From assembly GCA_009667805.1 (NCBI GenBank), contig CM019069.1, forward strand, positions 56,486,422 to 56,550,421: a DNA stretch of 64,000 nucleotides, read 5' to 3'. Positions 11,459 to 23,409 of the stretch are shown one piece after another (position 1 is the first letter of the stretch; every line of letters begins with the position of its first letter). The stretch comes from Leptobrachium leishanense (Eukaryota > Chordata > Amphibia > Anura > Megophryidae). The position numbers were made by a program, and so were the translations under genes. The notes beneath the pieces are model-generated. The model worked only from the letters and a program-made list of their open reading frames with translations. It had not been told where the DNA came from and did not search any database.

Positions 11459-11787
11459 CTAAGGGACAGAGGTATGTGAATAAAGAGGGAGCGGGGGGGG
11501 GGGGTGTGGAGCTGGTATCCAGGAATAAAATTTCATGGCAAGGACCAGAATCTTGGGCTAGTGAGGGTAATTAGCAAAGTGGAAGCAGCTGGAAGGGAAG
11601 CTACAAGTTTTAGACCAGGACTGGGTGGGAGGGTGGCTGGGGAGGGCTGGTGGGACAGCAGAGTCACTATGCAGGCTCTGTGGCTGAGGGTGTTGGTAGA
11701 TGGAGGCTGTGTGAAGAAAGAGGTTCCAGAATTACAGAGAGTGGTCTGTGTAAGATATATATATATATATATATAATATATATATAT
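11459..11787. other. Short spacer ending in a (TA)n tract
   Basis: It holds a poly-G run at about 11492-11503 and a (TA)n microsatellite at about 11755-11787, into which the retrotransposon at 11788 inserted. No gene seen. Confidence 0.6.
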
Positions 11788-12247
11788 TGTGACGTTTGGG
11801 GGCCCACAGAGCACGTGCACAATGTCTTTCACAAACAAAACAGCTTTATTCACCCTTTCAGGGCAGTCAAAAAGGCAACATAATAAGTACACGCTTGGGT
11901 TCAGTGAAATTAAAGCAAAGTCCTGATCTTCAGCACAAATAAACAGAAAAATAATGGTGGCTCACCAACGCTTTAAACAGTCCCAAACCTGGGGAATCCT
12001 TTCCCCAGTATGTAGAAGCCTCTCCAGCAAGGCACAGCACGTCTCCTGCTTTTGGAACACACACAGCTTCCACTGATTACTTTCCTTTTTCCTAAACTCC
12101 CACAATCCTACAGTATCTGGGAGTTGCTGGCTTTAAACCTCTTCCTGGACAGGAAGATTAACCCTGTGGTTGCACTTAAAGGGACCACAACCCAAATAGG
12201 GGTGAAACATATGGTCCATCCAGGACCCAGCCCTGCTGACCTCTACA
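11788..12247 (-). repeat. 3' LTR of the Gmr1-like element
   Basis: In element sense it begins TGTAGAGGTCAGC and ends in CGTCACA. It differs from the other LTR at about six bases and three indels (4, 5 and 6 bases). AATAAA at 11843-11848 on the minus strand is a candidate poly(A) signal. Confidence 0.92.
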
Positions 12248-12990
12248 TATCCCCCCCTCCTCTGTCTCAACGCGGAGGTGTTTGAGGCAACAGTAGACAG
12301 CCCACAATGCATCCGGGACAGGGCATCAGCATTTTGGTGCTGTTTTCCAGGCCTGTGTTCCACCACAAAGTTAAACTCCTGGAGACACAGGAACCACCTG
12401 GTTTCCCTGGCATTAGCGTGGCGGTGCTGCCTCATCCAGGTCAATGGGGCATGGTCCGACACTAAACGGAACTTCCTGCCCAACAGGAAGTATCTCAAAG
12501 AATCCAAGGCCCACTTTATGGCCAAGTCCTCTCTTTCCACCACAGCATAGTTTTTCTCCGCTGCCGTCAGTTTCCTACTAAGAAAAACCATGGGGTGCTC
12601 TTCCCCATTCACTTCTTGGGATAGCACAGCCCCCAAACCTTTACTTGAGGCATCCGTCTGTACAATGAACTCCCTCATGGAATCAGGGACTACCAGCACT
12701 GGGTGCTGACACAACGCATTTTTAAGCTTCTCGAAGGCTTCTTCAGCATTGGCATTCCATTGAATCATCACTGACTTCCTACCTTTCGTCAGGTCAGTCA
12801 GTGGTGCAGCAATAGAGGCAAAATTGGGGACAAACCGCCGGTAATACCCCACTATACCCAGAAAAGCACGAACCTGCCTTTTTGTGAGGGGGTGTGGCCA
12901 GTTCTGGATAGCCTCTACTTTGTTAAATTGTGGCTTTACCAGACCCCTGCCTACGACATATCCCAGGTATTAGCTTCTTCCATCCCTACC
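12133..12990 (-). pseudogene. Reverse transcriptase C-terminus and RNase H, Gmr1-like
   Basis: After a one-base frameshift near 12975 the frame continues with the RT thumb (GYYRRFVPNF) and RNase H: FIVQTDASSKG holds the first Asp, VEREDLAIKWAL the Glu, SDHAPLTW the next Asp and NADALSR the last. RNase H removes the RNA template during reverse transcription. The frame passes the polypurine tract and ends inside the 3' LTR. The apparent start at 12852 is only an in-frame GTG. Confidence 0.85.
12251..12263 (-). promoter_or_regulatory. Polypurine tract
   Basis: On the minus strand AGAGGAGGGGGGG ends three bases before the 3' LTR, the place of the plus-strand primer. Confidence 0.8.
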
Positions 12991-13436
12991 GCACTTTTCT
13001 CAGGGTTAACAGTAAAGCCCGCTTTCCTCAAACCGTCCAAAACCGTCTGAACCCGGGGAAGATGGGACTCCCAATCTGGACTGAAGATGACAATGTCATC
13101 CAGGTAGACCGAGGTATATCTCAGGTAGGGGCGGAGCACCCTATCCATCGCTCGTTGGAAGGTGGCCGGGGCTGAGTGTAACCCAAAAGGCATCCGCTTA
13201 TAATGAAAATGACACTCTGGGGTGGAAAAAGCAGTCTTTTCCCTTGCTTCCTTAGTCAGGGGTATCTGCCAGTATCCCTTAGTAAGGTCCAGGGTGGTGA
13301 TATAACGGGCCGGACCCAATTTCTCTAATAATTCATCCACCCTTGGCATGGGATACGCGTCAAATTTTGACACCTCGTTAAGTTTCCTGAAGTCATTGCA
13401 GAATCGCAGAGTGCCAACACGATGGATCTCGACCAT
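12951..13436 (-). pseudogene. Reverse transcriptase core, Gmr1-like
   Basis: The palm contains LRFCNDFRKLNE, the first catalytic Asp in TTLDLTKGYWQIPL, and YLDDIVIFS with the paired Asp. It is cut at its 5' end by a small deletion with frameshift next to SEWSRSIV (near 13430) and at its 3' end by a one-base frameshift near 12975. The catalytic residues themselves are present. Confidence 0.85.
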
Positions 13437-13750
13437 TCACTCTGTGACTCCTCAATGACATCCAGCTGAAGCATTTTTTTAACCTCATCATATGGTCCCT
13501 GCCACTTGGCTAGGAACCAACTTTCCACCGTGGGAATAAGTACTGCTACCCAGTCCCCAACCTGATATTGTCGCAGCTTGGCTGATCGATTGTACACACT
13601 CTTCTGGGCCTCCTGAGCTTTCTGCAAATGTTCCTGTACCAAAGGCATCACTTTAGAAATTCTCTCTCTCATCTGAGAGATATGTTCAATGAGCGATTTG
13701 TGTGGAGAGGACTCACTTTCCCATGTCTCCGGTGTCTGCGACCATACACC
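13325..13750 (-). pseudogene. Integrase C-terminus fused to RT start by a deletion
   Basis: After a frameshift near 13745 the frame runs through the integrase C-terminal linker (KSVYNRSAKLRQYQVGDWV) and the GPY-type motif (LAKWQGPYDE), then passes at once into the RT start (VKKMLQLDVIEESQSEWSR). The residues normally found between the GPY motif and RT are missing, so an in-frame deletion is inferred here. Confidence 0.75.
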
Positions 13751-14136
13751 AGCTCAAAAGGTGAGAACCCTGTGGAGGCCTGAGGAACCTCTCGAATAGC
13801 AAACATCAGTGCGGGAAGCAAATGATCCCAGTCTCTTCCATCTCTCTGCACAACCCTTTTAAGCATCATTTTCAGAGTCTTGTTGAATCTTTCTACCAGA
13901 CCATCTGTCTGAGGGTGATAAACAGATGTTCGCAACTGCTTGATTTGGAAAAACTTGCACACATCTGCCATCACCCGGGACATAAATGGGGTCCCCTGGT
14001 CCGTCAAAATTTCCCTTGGCAGGCCAGTTCTCGAAAACATAAAAAACAATTCCCGCGCAATGGCCTTTGATGTAGGGTTTCTTAAAGGAACCGCCTCTGG
14101 ATACCTTGTGGCATAATCAAGAACCACCAGGATATA
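13669..14136 (-). pseudogene. Integrase core, Gmr1-like
   Basis: Same frame as the gag-protease frame upstream, separated from it by one TGA codon (about 14137) after SARGH. It holds the second Asp of the D,D-35-E triad in LTDQGTPFMS and the Glu in GLVERFNKTLK. Integrase joins element DNA to the host chromosome. The frame drifts out near 13745. Confidence 0.85.
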
Positions 14137-16284
14137 TCAGTGTCCCCGAGCAGACTTCTCTAAGGGACCCACTATATCCATAGCGATGCGCTCAAAGGGC
14201 ACCTCAATTATTGGCAGAGGCACCAAGGGGCTCCTATAATGGGCTGCTGGGGCAGTGAACTGGCAAACGGGGCAGGATGAACCGTACCTCTTAACCGCAG
14301 CACCGATCCCAGGCCAGTAAAACCAGTCCGTTATCCGGGCCTCGGTTTTCTCAGCTCCCAGGTGACCACCTAGGGCATCATTGTGAGTCAGATCCAGCAC
14401 CATTCTCTGGTAGGGCTGGGGTACTAGTAATTGTTCTACAATTTCTCCCCAAATTTCTGATACCCGGTAGAACAGATCATTATTGACCACAAAGTGAGGA
14501 AATCTTTTCTCTGCATCTGGTGCTTGAGGTACCCCACTGACAACAGTTACCTGTTCGCGAGCATTTATCAACATCGGGTCACCCATTTGAGCCCTGCCAA
14601 ATGCACCTCTGGACACATCTAAGTCAGGGTGTACTGGATAAGAAGAACCCTCCCCCTCATCCACCCCAAGTGTAATATCTACAGGGGATAATTCCTCTTC
14701 ATCCTCTCCTACCATAACCGGCACGGGAGAGGATTCCCCCTCCTTGGGTGTCAACTCAGGTTGAGGAGCTAGGACACTCACATCAGTTACAACATTCTCA
14801 TTTTGAACACATTTGAGCAACTCCTCATCAACAGTGTCCACAGTCATGTTTGGTGGGGGTGACCCTGAATTGTTCCCCAGTTCGATGGGCAGTTCAGTTT
14901 GTGCCAAGCACCACAGTTCAGCAAACAAGGGGCAGTCCCGTCCCACAATCACATCATGTATCAGAGTACTCACCGCCCCGACCTGTTGGGTGACCAAAGT
15001 ATTCCTGGTGGAAATGGTGACAGGGATCAGCGGATACTCCCACGTATCCCCATGGATACAGACAACCCGGAGCGTTCTTTGTACTGGACCGAGCCTTCCG
15101 ACTACCCAGGCATGCACCAGGGTGACCATACTCCCAGAGTCCAGGAGAGCTTTGGCTGGGCGGTGATTCACCCACACAGTACATTCAAACTGATCCCCCT
15201 CTAGGTTAAGGTGGGTAGTGCACGTTGTGAGGGTGTAGAAGGACACTCTCCGAGTGGATACACACTCCATGGGCTCCTCCCGTAGCGGACACTGCGCCCG
15301 GGTATGGCCCCAGGCGCGACACCTCCAACACTGTATATCGCCAGCAGTTCGGGTAGCGACAGGCCTCTGCAGAACCGAGGAAGATGATTTTGGGGTGCTG
15401 GTTCCCGGGTCCAGTGACGCTTCCCTCCGAGGAACTGAAGCAGGCCTCACAGGCGGTGGCAAGACTGGTCCTCGACGACTGGTTGGTCTGAGCAAGTCCT
15501 CCACCACGGTGTATCTCTCCACCATCTTGACTACCAGTGCTGCAGTCTTGGGGTCCCCATGGCTGACCCAGCGCTGTAGATCCTTTGGTAGAGACCTCAG
15601 GTAGTGGTCCATCACAACCCTTTCGACAATTTGCTCTCTAGTCAGGGTCTCTGGCTGCAACCACTTTTTAACCAGCTGCCCTAAGTCGTGCATCTGGGAC
15701 CGTGGTGGCTGGTCAGGGCAGTACTTCCAGCAGTGAACACGTTGAGCCCGGACAGCAACAGTTACCCCAAGGCGGGCCAGAACCTCAGCTTTCAGCCGGT
15801 CATAATTCTTTGCATCTTCTAGGGGCAGGTCAAAATATGCCTTTTGAGGGTCTCCTGTCAGAAACAGGGCAATGAGACTGGCCCATTGGTCTTGGGGCCA
15901 CCCCTCTCTCTCAGCAGTCCTTTCAAATGTGGTGAGAAATGCTTCCACATCATCACTGGGAGACAGCTTTTGCAGGAAGTGACTGGCCCTTATGGAGACA
16001 TGGTTACCAGCAGTGACCACTGCTTGATTACGTCCAGGTGCAAGTTGCTGCATGGCCTCCCGCAGGGCAGTGATCTGCGTTTGTGTGGCTACCTGCTGTG
16101 CTGTAAGTTGTGCAGCCAGCAAATGGGTGCTTTCTTGTTGGGCAGCAACAGCCTGTGCCAGGGCTTGTTGCTCCTGAGCCATCGCCTCTTCATGGCGAGT
16201 CTGGGCCTGCACATTGACAAAGACCATCTGCTTAACCAGCTCCTCCATAGCTGTGGACGTCAGTGCAGCCTTAGCCCATGACAT
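14137..16284 (-). CDS. Gag, protease and integrase N-terminus polyprotein, Gmr1-like
   Basis: This 715-codon frame is the longest intact piece of the element. Order: Gln/Ala-rich coiled coil (about residues 20-90), capsid-like region, CCHC knuckle (CWRCRAWGHTRAQC, about residue 325) that binds RNA, aspartic protease (LLDSGSMVTLV, about residue 385), acidic linker, HHCC finger of integrase (HNDALGGH with CPVC), and the first integrase Asp in AMDIVGPL. It ends at a TGA that by comparison replaces a sense codon, so the real polyprotein continued. MSWAKAALTS is a plausible start just inside the 5' LTR. Read as part of a dead element, though gag and protease look intact. Confidence 0.85.
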   Translation of the reverse strand: MSWAKAALTSTAMEELVKQMVFVNVQAQTRHEEAMAQEQQALAQAVAAQQESTHLLAAQLTAQQVATQTQITALREAMQQLAPGRNQAVVTAGNHVSIRASHFLQKLSPSDDVEAFLTTFERTAEREGWPQDQWASLIALFLTGDPQKAYFDLPLEDAKNYDRLKAEVLARLGVTVAVRAQRVHCWKYCPDQPPRSQMHDLGQLVKKWLQPETLTREQIVERVVMDHYLRSLPKDLQRWVSHGDPKTAALVVKMVERYTVVEDLLRPTSRRGPVLPPPVRPASVPRREASLDPGTSTPKSSSSVLQRPVATRTAGDIQCWRCRAWGHTRAQCPLREEPMECVSTRRVSFYTLTTCTTHLNLEGDQFECTVWVNHRPAKALLDSGSMVTLVHAWVVGRLGPVQRTLRVVCIHGDTWEYPLIPVTISTRNTLVTQQVGAVSTLIHDVIVGRDCPLFAELWCLAQTELPIELGNNSGSPPPNMTVDTVDEELLKCVQNENVVTDVSVLAPQPELTPKEGESSPVPVMVGEDEEELSPVDITLGVDEGEGSSYPVHPDLDVSRGAFGRAQMGDPMLINAREQVTVVSGVPQAPDAEKRFPHFVVNNDLFYRVSEIWGEIVEQLLVPQPYQRMVLDLTHNDALGGHLGAEKTEARITDWFYWPGIGAAVKRYGSSCPVCQFTAPAAHYRSPLVPLPIIEVPFERIAMDIVGPLEKSARGH

Positions 16285-16397
16285 GCAATCAGAACACTGT
16301 CCTTTTGTCCTAAAATGTCAGGGTTTTTTTTTCCACAAAAATTCCTCTTGCATGGCGTGTGAAGGGGTAGCAAATTGCCCGCATTCGAAACACCAGT

Positions 16398-16859
16398 TGT
16401 GACGTTTGGGAGCCCACAGAGCATGTGCACAATGTCTTTCACAAACAAAACAGCTTTATTCACCCTTTCAGGGCAGTCAAAAAGGCAACATAATAAGTAC
16501 ACGCTTGGGTTCAGCGAAATTAAAGCAAAGTCCTGATCTTCAGCACAAATAAACAGAAAAATAATGGTGGCTCACCAACGCTTTAAACAGTCCCAAACCT
16601 GGGGAATCCTTTCCCCAGTATGTAGAAGCCTCTCCAGCAAGGCACAGCACGTCTCCTGCTTTTGGAACACACACACGCAGCTTCCACTGATTACTTTCCT
16701 TTTTCCTAAACTCCCACAATCCTATCTGGGAGTTGCTAGCTTTAAACCTCCTCCTGGACAGGAAGATTAACCCTGTGGTTGCACTTAAAGGGACCACAAC
16801 CCAAATAGGGGTGAAACATATTGTCCATCCAGGACCAGGACCCAGCCCTGCTGACCTCT

Positions 16860-16862
<3 letters not shown>
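16398..16862 (-). repeat. 5' LTR of the Gmr1-like element
   Basis: Starts TGTAGAGGTCAGC in element sense and ends CGTCACA. Directly downstream in element sense is ACTGGTGTTTCGAATGCGGG, where a tRNA primer site starting TGG would be expected; the tRNA was not identified. Confidence 0.92.
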
Positions 16863-16894
<32 letters not shown>

Positions 16895-16931
16895 ATATAT
16901 ATATATATCAGTGGGTGTATATATATATATA
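16863..16931. repeat. (TA)n microsatellite between two transposons
   Basis: Nearly pure TA apart from CAGTGGGTG near 16909-16917. It separates the retrotransposon from the Tc1 element; both entered this TA-rich site. Confidence 0.85.
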
Positions 16932-18551
<1,620 letters not shown>

Positions 18552-18579
18552 TATGTGTGTATATATATATGTGTGTATA

Positions 18580-18633
18580 CATTGGATCTTTATACAGTAT
18601 ATATATATATATATACTGTATAAAGATCCAATG
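18580..18633. repeat. Perfect hairpin around a (TA)n core
   Basis: CATTGGATCTTTATACAGTA at the left is mirrored exactly by its complement at the right, with TA repeats between. It lies directly beside the hammerhead-like segment at 18640-18664 and probably marks the end of a Penelope-like insertion in a TA tract. Confidence 0.7.
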
Positions 18634-18639
18634 TTTTCC

Positions 18640-18664
18640 TTTCCTGTTATAAGGGCTTCATCAG
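18640..18664 (-). ncRNA. Decayed hammerhead-like core
   Basis: On the minus strand CTGATGA is followed by AGCCCTTATAACAGG and AAAGGAAAAC. The first box is exact, while stem II and the GAAA box have diverged. Comparable motifs end Penelope-like elements. Weak call. Confidence 0.25.
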
Positions 18665-19375
18665 GGATTATAGGAATAATTAAGAACATCAAGAGTTATC
18701 AATACAATCAATAAATATTCAACTATCCTCACCTAATCTTAGAAAAATTGCATCCAGATGTAGTATCAGGGTGGGATCATTGTCCGTCCAATGAATAACA
18801 CATTAAAAAATTACCAAAATAAAGTGTAGTAAGGGCTACGTGGCAATTGCCAGGGCTCTGGAATTTTCATTTGACATGGTGAATTAAAAACAAGATCAAC
18901 ATTCCACACTCGCCTCTGGTACTATGCTGCAGAGGACGGCACAATTAGCTGCTTCCTCTTGTTGTAAGCAGAAGGACAGTGGGAACAAATAGTCCCCAGT
19001 GTCCTTCCACTAACTGCAAGGTCACGTACATGTGGAAGGCTCTCTCTGGCAACACGGCATCCCACGTTAAGAGTGAACGGCTCCCATTATTGAGTTGAGC
19101 CTCTAACATAGCAGCTCACTCGTAACAGAGCCAGCAATTGGAAGCAGCTACAGATAAATGGTTCACATCGTGTTTGCAGCTCCTTATTATTTATTATAAT
19201 ACTAATAAACCATACAGTGTTGTGAAGGTCTTATCCTCTGAATTATTGGAATGGAAAACAATAGATATTAAAAAATAAATGAAGAAAATGGAAGAGTACA
19301 CAAAAGGTACAAAGCCGGCCGCCAACCGTATAAGCATAACACTTTTGATTCAACAGTGAAGGTACTGTATACATA
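18665..19375. other. No recognisable feature
   Basis: No domain-bearing frame and no clear repeat ends; probably old, diverged DNA. Confidence 0.4.
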
Positions 19376-19479
19376 TATGTAACCATGGCAATGAGATCCT
19401 TAGTAACTAAAGGAAGAGTTTACTTTTTCAGATCAGCAAAAGTAAGGTTTCCATAAAATCCATTGCCATGGTTACACAT
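19376..19479. repeat. About 100-bp palindromic miniature element
   Basis: GTAACCATGGCAATG (19379-19393) is exactly mirrored by CATTGCCATGGTTAC (19460-19474), with TATGT and ACATA continuing the arms. Confidence 0.65.
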
Positions 19480-19589
19480 AATTCTTACTTAACAGCATTG
19501 TTTTATTAAATAAGGATATTTATTTATTTATTTATTTAATGCTCTTTAAAGTCCTATACAGCCCTGTACTCATCTCGTTCATAAAGGGA

Positions 19590-19660
19590 GAATTTATTTA
19601 TTTTTTATTTATAAAGTATTTTACCAGGGAGGATACATTGAGATTTCTCTCAATTAACCC
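19590..19660 (+). repeat. Fragment of a short dispersed repeat
   Basis: TATTTATAAAGTATTTTACC-AGG-AGGATACATTGAGA recurs inverted at about 44670-44722 and partly at 56888-56935, so it is a dispersed sequence. Class unknown. Confidence 0.55.
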
Positions 19661-20543
19661 CTTGACGTGTGCTATGTCGTCCAGGCTGCGGTTCACAGGG
19701 AGATTCCGAAGGATGAGATCCTTTAAATGCGGAGCTCCTTCTCTAGCACTAACGATACCATGATAGGCTGCACTAGCAGCAGAAGCGTTGCTGTCTCTCC
19801 CCAAATAAATGCACCTCCATAACTGGATCGCGCCTATCTCCCATCTTTTTCCTCTGGATGCACTAAGGAGTTGGTTCCTCTGGGGCCCGCTGAGCACCCA
19901 CTAATATGTATCATACCAATATTTGTAAGGCCGTTGGCCTATGTGCAGGCAGTCCCTTTCCAGTATTGAATCTACACACAACTAACTCCACGGAGCTTGA
20001 AAAGTGTAGTTTCTGACATTTCAGCAACTATTATATGCTTGTGGGATGACTGGAACTACAGCATGGTTCTACTTTCCAAGGCGTCAATCAAGTGTCCTAG
20101 TGCAGGATACTGTCAAGTTCTGGAAATGAATTGATGTCTTCATAGAGCCACAACGTTTACCAGCTGGAGTCATGATGAAGCAGTCAGCCTGTCCACATAT
20201 TTTTAAAGGATATTAGTTTAGTGAGCATCTCAGCAAAATCGTTCAATGAAAAAATTGTTCTTGTTGCTCAATTAGTAAATGTAATTTTCAGATTTGATGT
20301 TACCGTGTTGATTAATGAAACCTGTGAAAAGATTCAGTCAATTAAAGCAGCTAAGCAAATGCTTTGTCATAGTTATTATTATTATTAATATATTATTAAT
20401 AGCAAGGCCAAGACCACATGTTGATTCTAGACAGTGAGTAAATCTAGCTGCAACGGGGTGGTTTAAAACGATTCAACCTCTGTGTCAGTATTTGATATGG
20501 ATCACACGTTCATGGCGACAAAGAAAACCTATGGAGAATATAG
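19661..20543. other. No recognisable feature
   Basis: Mixed-composition DNA with no domain-bearing frame, tandem repeat or matched ends found. Confidence 0.4.
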
Positions 20544-20551
20544 ATTACAAG

Positions 20552-21323
20552 TAGTGATGGGCCGAACGTCCCTGTGTTCGGTTCGCATTCGAACATTAGA
20601 ATAGCCCAAATGTTCGAATATGAACTCGAACACAATGCAACCCAATGGGGGTCGAACATGCAAAATGTGTTCACAGTTCTCTTAAATGTACCGGCAGCTG
20701 CCGGTACATTTAGGAGACCTGTGGCTGCAGCCCCCCAGCCCCCGTACCTCACCTGTCCTGCTGCTGTCCCGGCCTCCTGTTCCTCCGGTCCATGTGCTCC
20801 TCCGTCCGGCCGCGGCTCCTCTGCCCCACGCCTCATCTTCATGCTGAGCCCTGATTGGGCAAAGTCCTGTGCCTGACCTGGACTTTGCCCAATAATGGCT
20901 CTAATTCAATACTGAGCCCTGATTGGTCAAAGTCCTGCACCTGACCTGGACCTTGTCCAATCAGGGCTCAATATTGAATTAGAGCCCTGATTTGGCAAAG
21001 TCCAGGTCAGGTGCAGGACTTTGCCCAATCAGGGCTCAGTCAGCATGAAGACGAGGCGTGGGGCAGAGGAGTACCGGCTGGACGGAGGAGGAACAGGAGG
21101 GCTGAAGGCACGGGGGCTGCAACCACAGGTCTCCTAAATGTACCGGCAGCTGCTGGTACATTTAGGAGAACTGTGAATGCACTTTGCAGGCATTTTTTAT
21201 TATGGAATGTCTACGGTCGAACAGAACGCGAACATCCCATAATGTTCGGCATTCGCCGAACACTCGAACGGCCGATGTTCGATTCGAACTCACATTTCTA
21301 ATCGAATCTGCAGCCCATCCCTA
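20552..21323. mobile_element. Fold-back non-autonomous hAT element
   Basis: Exact 8-bp duplication ATTACAAG (20544-20551, 21324-21331). Ends TAGTGATGGGCCGAAC and, on the other strand, TAGGGATGGGCTGCAG resemble those of the large hAT at 4940-11450. The interior is a long imperfect hairpin: TGTACCGGCAGCTGCCGGTA near 20690 pairs with a copy near 21145, and AGTCCTG...TGACCTGGACTTTGCCCAA blocks mirror each other around 20940. No transposase. Confidence 0.9.
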
Positions 21324-21331
21324 ATTACAAG

Positions 21332-21848
21332 TCTTAAAGAGAAGCAAGAAGTGAAATTGATAGCACACAAATCCAAATCCAGATTCATATGCATTGTAAT
21401 AAAATCTTGAAACTTTGCATGTCTTACAAAGTTTAATTTATATGTCTACAAAGAGCCGTTAGATAAACAGTGATTTTCTGGGGATTTATTTATGTATAGA
21501 CATTTTTTGTTGGAAGGTGAATGCAAATAAAAATATTTCCAAGTAACAGCATAGGAAGGCCAATAATTATTGACAGTTTTGATGATGTAAGATGAACCAA
21601 CCCAGGACCTTTCCCCTACTATCCCACACCCATCCCTTCCTAACTCTAACCATCAGAGTGTGTTAGAAACAAATATCATTGGCTGAGATTCTCTATGGAT
21701 CTATTAGGGTGTCACTCAGCCCCAGAGCGGAGATAAAGTTGAAATCACAAAGTATCAAATTTAGTAACATACAAAGGGCCCTATCACCTCCTTCAAGCTA
21801 ACACTAGCGTGAGTGTTAGCGTTACCTTAATAGAGGTGATAGTGATTC
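21332..21848. other. No recognisable feature
   Basis: No gene or clear repeat end. The last 70 bases belong to the sequence that received the insertion at 21864. Confidence 0.35.
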
Positions 21849-21863
21849 GAAGGTGATCTGGGC

Positions 21864-22143
21864 TTATTCATGGGAAACATAGGAACCTCCACAAGGGAGG
21901 TAAACAATCACCCCAAACCCACAGTGAAAATTCACTCTGGGTATGGACACTCCCATATAGGACTAAACCTGATAAATCTTGAAAAGCAAAACGAAAGAGG
22001 GATGAACCCTCAGAGGAACAGGAAGTGCTAACTTAAAATATAACTTTTATTAATTACAAATTATCACACACAGTAACCGACAAAGTTAAAAAACATATAC
22101 ACAGATGCGATGAGAAACGGCGCAGTAAGGGACATATATAATT
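21864..22143. mobile_element. 280-bp retroposon-like insertion with a 15-bp duplication
   Basis: GAAGGTGATCTGGGC occurs exactly at 21849-21863 and 22144-22158. A 15-bp duplication points to target-primed reverse transcription rather than cut-and-paste. The insert has no frame or poly(A) tail; it holds an AACTTTTATTAATTACAAA segment. Family not recognised. Confidence 0.7.
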
Positions 22144-22158
22144 GAAGGTGATCTGGGC

Positions 22159-23409
22159 GCAGCGCTAACGGTATAAAAAACCCGTTAGTGAGCGTTAATT
22201 TGTGATATGTACTGTGAGCTTACTGTACTTTGCGCTCCCTATACCAGACATGTGAACCGCAAAGTGCAAGCACAGAGTAACTAGTGTTAAGATCACTTGG
22301 TCCCAACGCTAGTTACGAAGAGCTGGCACTAACTAAAGAAGTTTATCAGTTAGTTGCAGCTCAAAAACTCCCCAAAAATCACATACCTCTCATCCCACGG
22401 CGAGAACAGAGGCCCAATCTGCCGCTTCCAATTTCACTGGGAGCAGAGGGAGACTGGGGGGGAAAAGTCCTCTGTCTCCTTCTGCAATCACTCCACTGAC
22501 CAGCAGGATCCCACGAGAGGCGAGATCCTGCCGGTCATGTGACCCGGCAGGAGAAGCCTCTATGGCGTCGTATGGACGCCATGGAGGGGATGCTTGTGAC
22601 GGCACTTTAACTTTGCCCCAAGCATCCGCAAGCCTAGCGAACCCTATGGGGCAGGCTGCTGGACTCAGCACCTGCCCCGCGATCTGCTGGAGAAACCGGG
22701 ACGCAAATTGGAAATTAGTGAACGCTAATTTTTCCCCTTTTATATTCTGGTTTTAGCGAGGGGCACGCCATAGTGCCCAAAATGTGTAACATACTGTGAC
22801 AGTAGTCACTTTAGAATGGGGTACATGGACCTAAAGATACGTTTGGGAGGTGTGGGCCTGAAGTGTTCTATTGTTTTCCAGCCCTCTTTTATATTCTAGG
22901 TATAGGGTGTTTGTGTTTTCTGTACCCTATTTCCTGATGTGTATATGTTGTATACACTGTTTTGTTTCCCTTATGTGTATCTGTAAGTAATTGATTCCTT
23001 TGTTTCCACATGATTCTATCTAACTCCCCAAGATCTGGCTTAAACCTCTCGCTGCTCCTTCCTCAGGCTTTGTTACACCAGGTTGTGTGTGTGGGAGGGG
23101 GAAGACAATTCAGTATGGAAATGCCAAGGTGTGTTTTACCATTGTATTCTACACATCCCCCTGTCTGTTTTTGTAATTGTAAACCACTAAATTAATTCAT
23201 TCCCAGTTTTGTTTTTCACCCTACAAGGAGCTATGGCTATTGACAGGGTGGGTTTGGCCAGAATGTGTACTCCTTCGGGATACTGAAGGCGAGGGGAGCT
23301 GTCTGCAAGTGGGTATGGGACCCAACATTAAACATTCTATATAAGTAACATGCTAAATAAATGTAACTACTGAGGATAAAAAGACACTCAAAGTGGCCAC
23401 TCTTAACAC
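22159..23409. other. No recognisable gene
   Basis: The part to about 22760 is GC-richer and may be an older element (TTAGCG words at both sides), but I could not define ends. The rest is unassigned. Confidence 0.35.

Larger units (their letters stand above)
11788..16862 (-). mobile_element. Gmr1-like Ty3/gypsy retrotransposon, complete but broken
   Basis: Two direct LTRs (11788-12247, 16398-16862) enclose coding DNA on the minus strand. The protein order read 5' to 3' is gag with CCHC, protease, integrase, reverse transcriptase, RNase H. The protein sequences are of Ty3/gypsy type, yet integrase comes before reverse transcriptase as in Ty1/copia; this order is the published hallmark of the Gmr1 group of deuterostome elements. 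No envelope gene is present. Breaks include one nonsense codon, at least three frameshifts and a deletion between integrase and reverse transcriptase. It sits in a (TA)n tract, so the target duplication cannot be resolved. Confidence 0.9.

Noticed and set aside
14813..16281. Plus-strand frames of 101-145 codons opposite the gag gene
   Set aside because: Shadows of the minus-strand gag-protease-integrase frame.
11788..16862. Endogenous retrovirus with envelope
   Set aside because: No envelope frame lies between RNase H and the 3' LTR; protein types and domain order fit a Gmr1-like retrotransposon.
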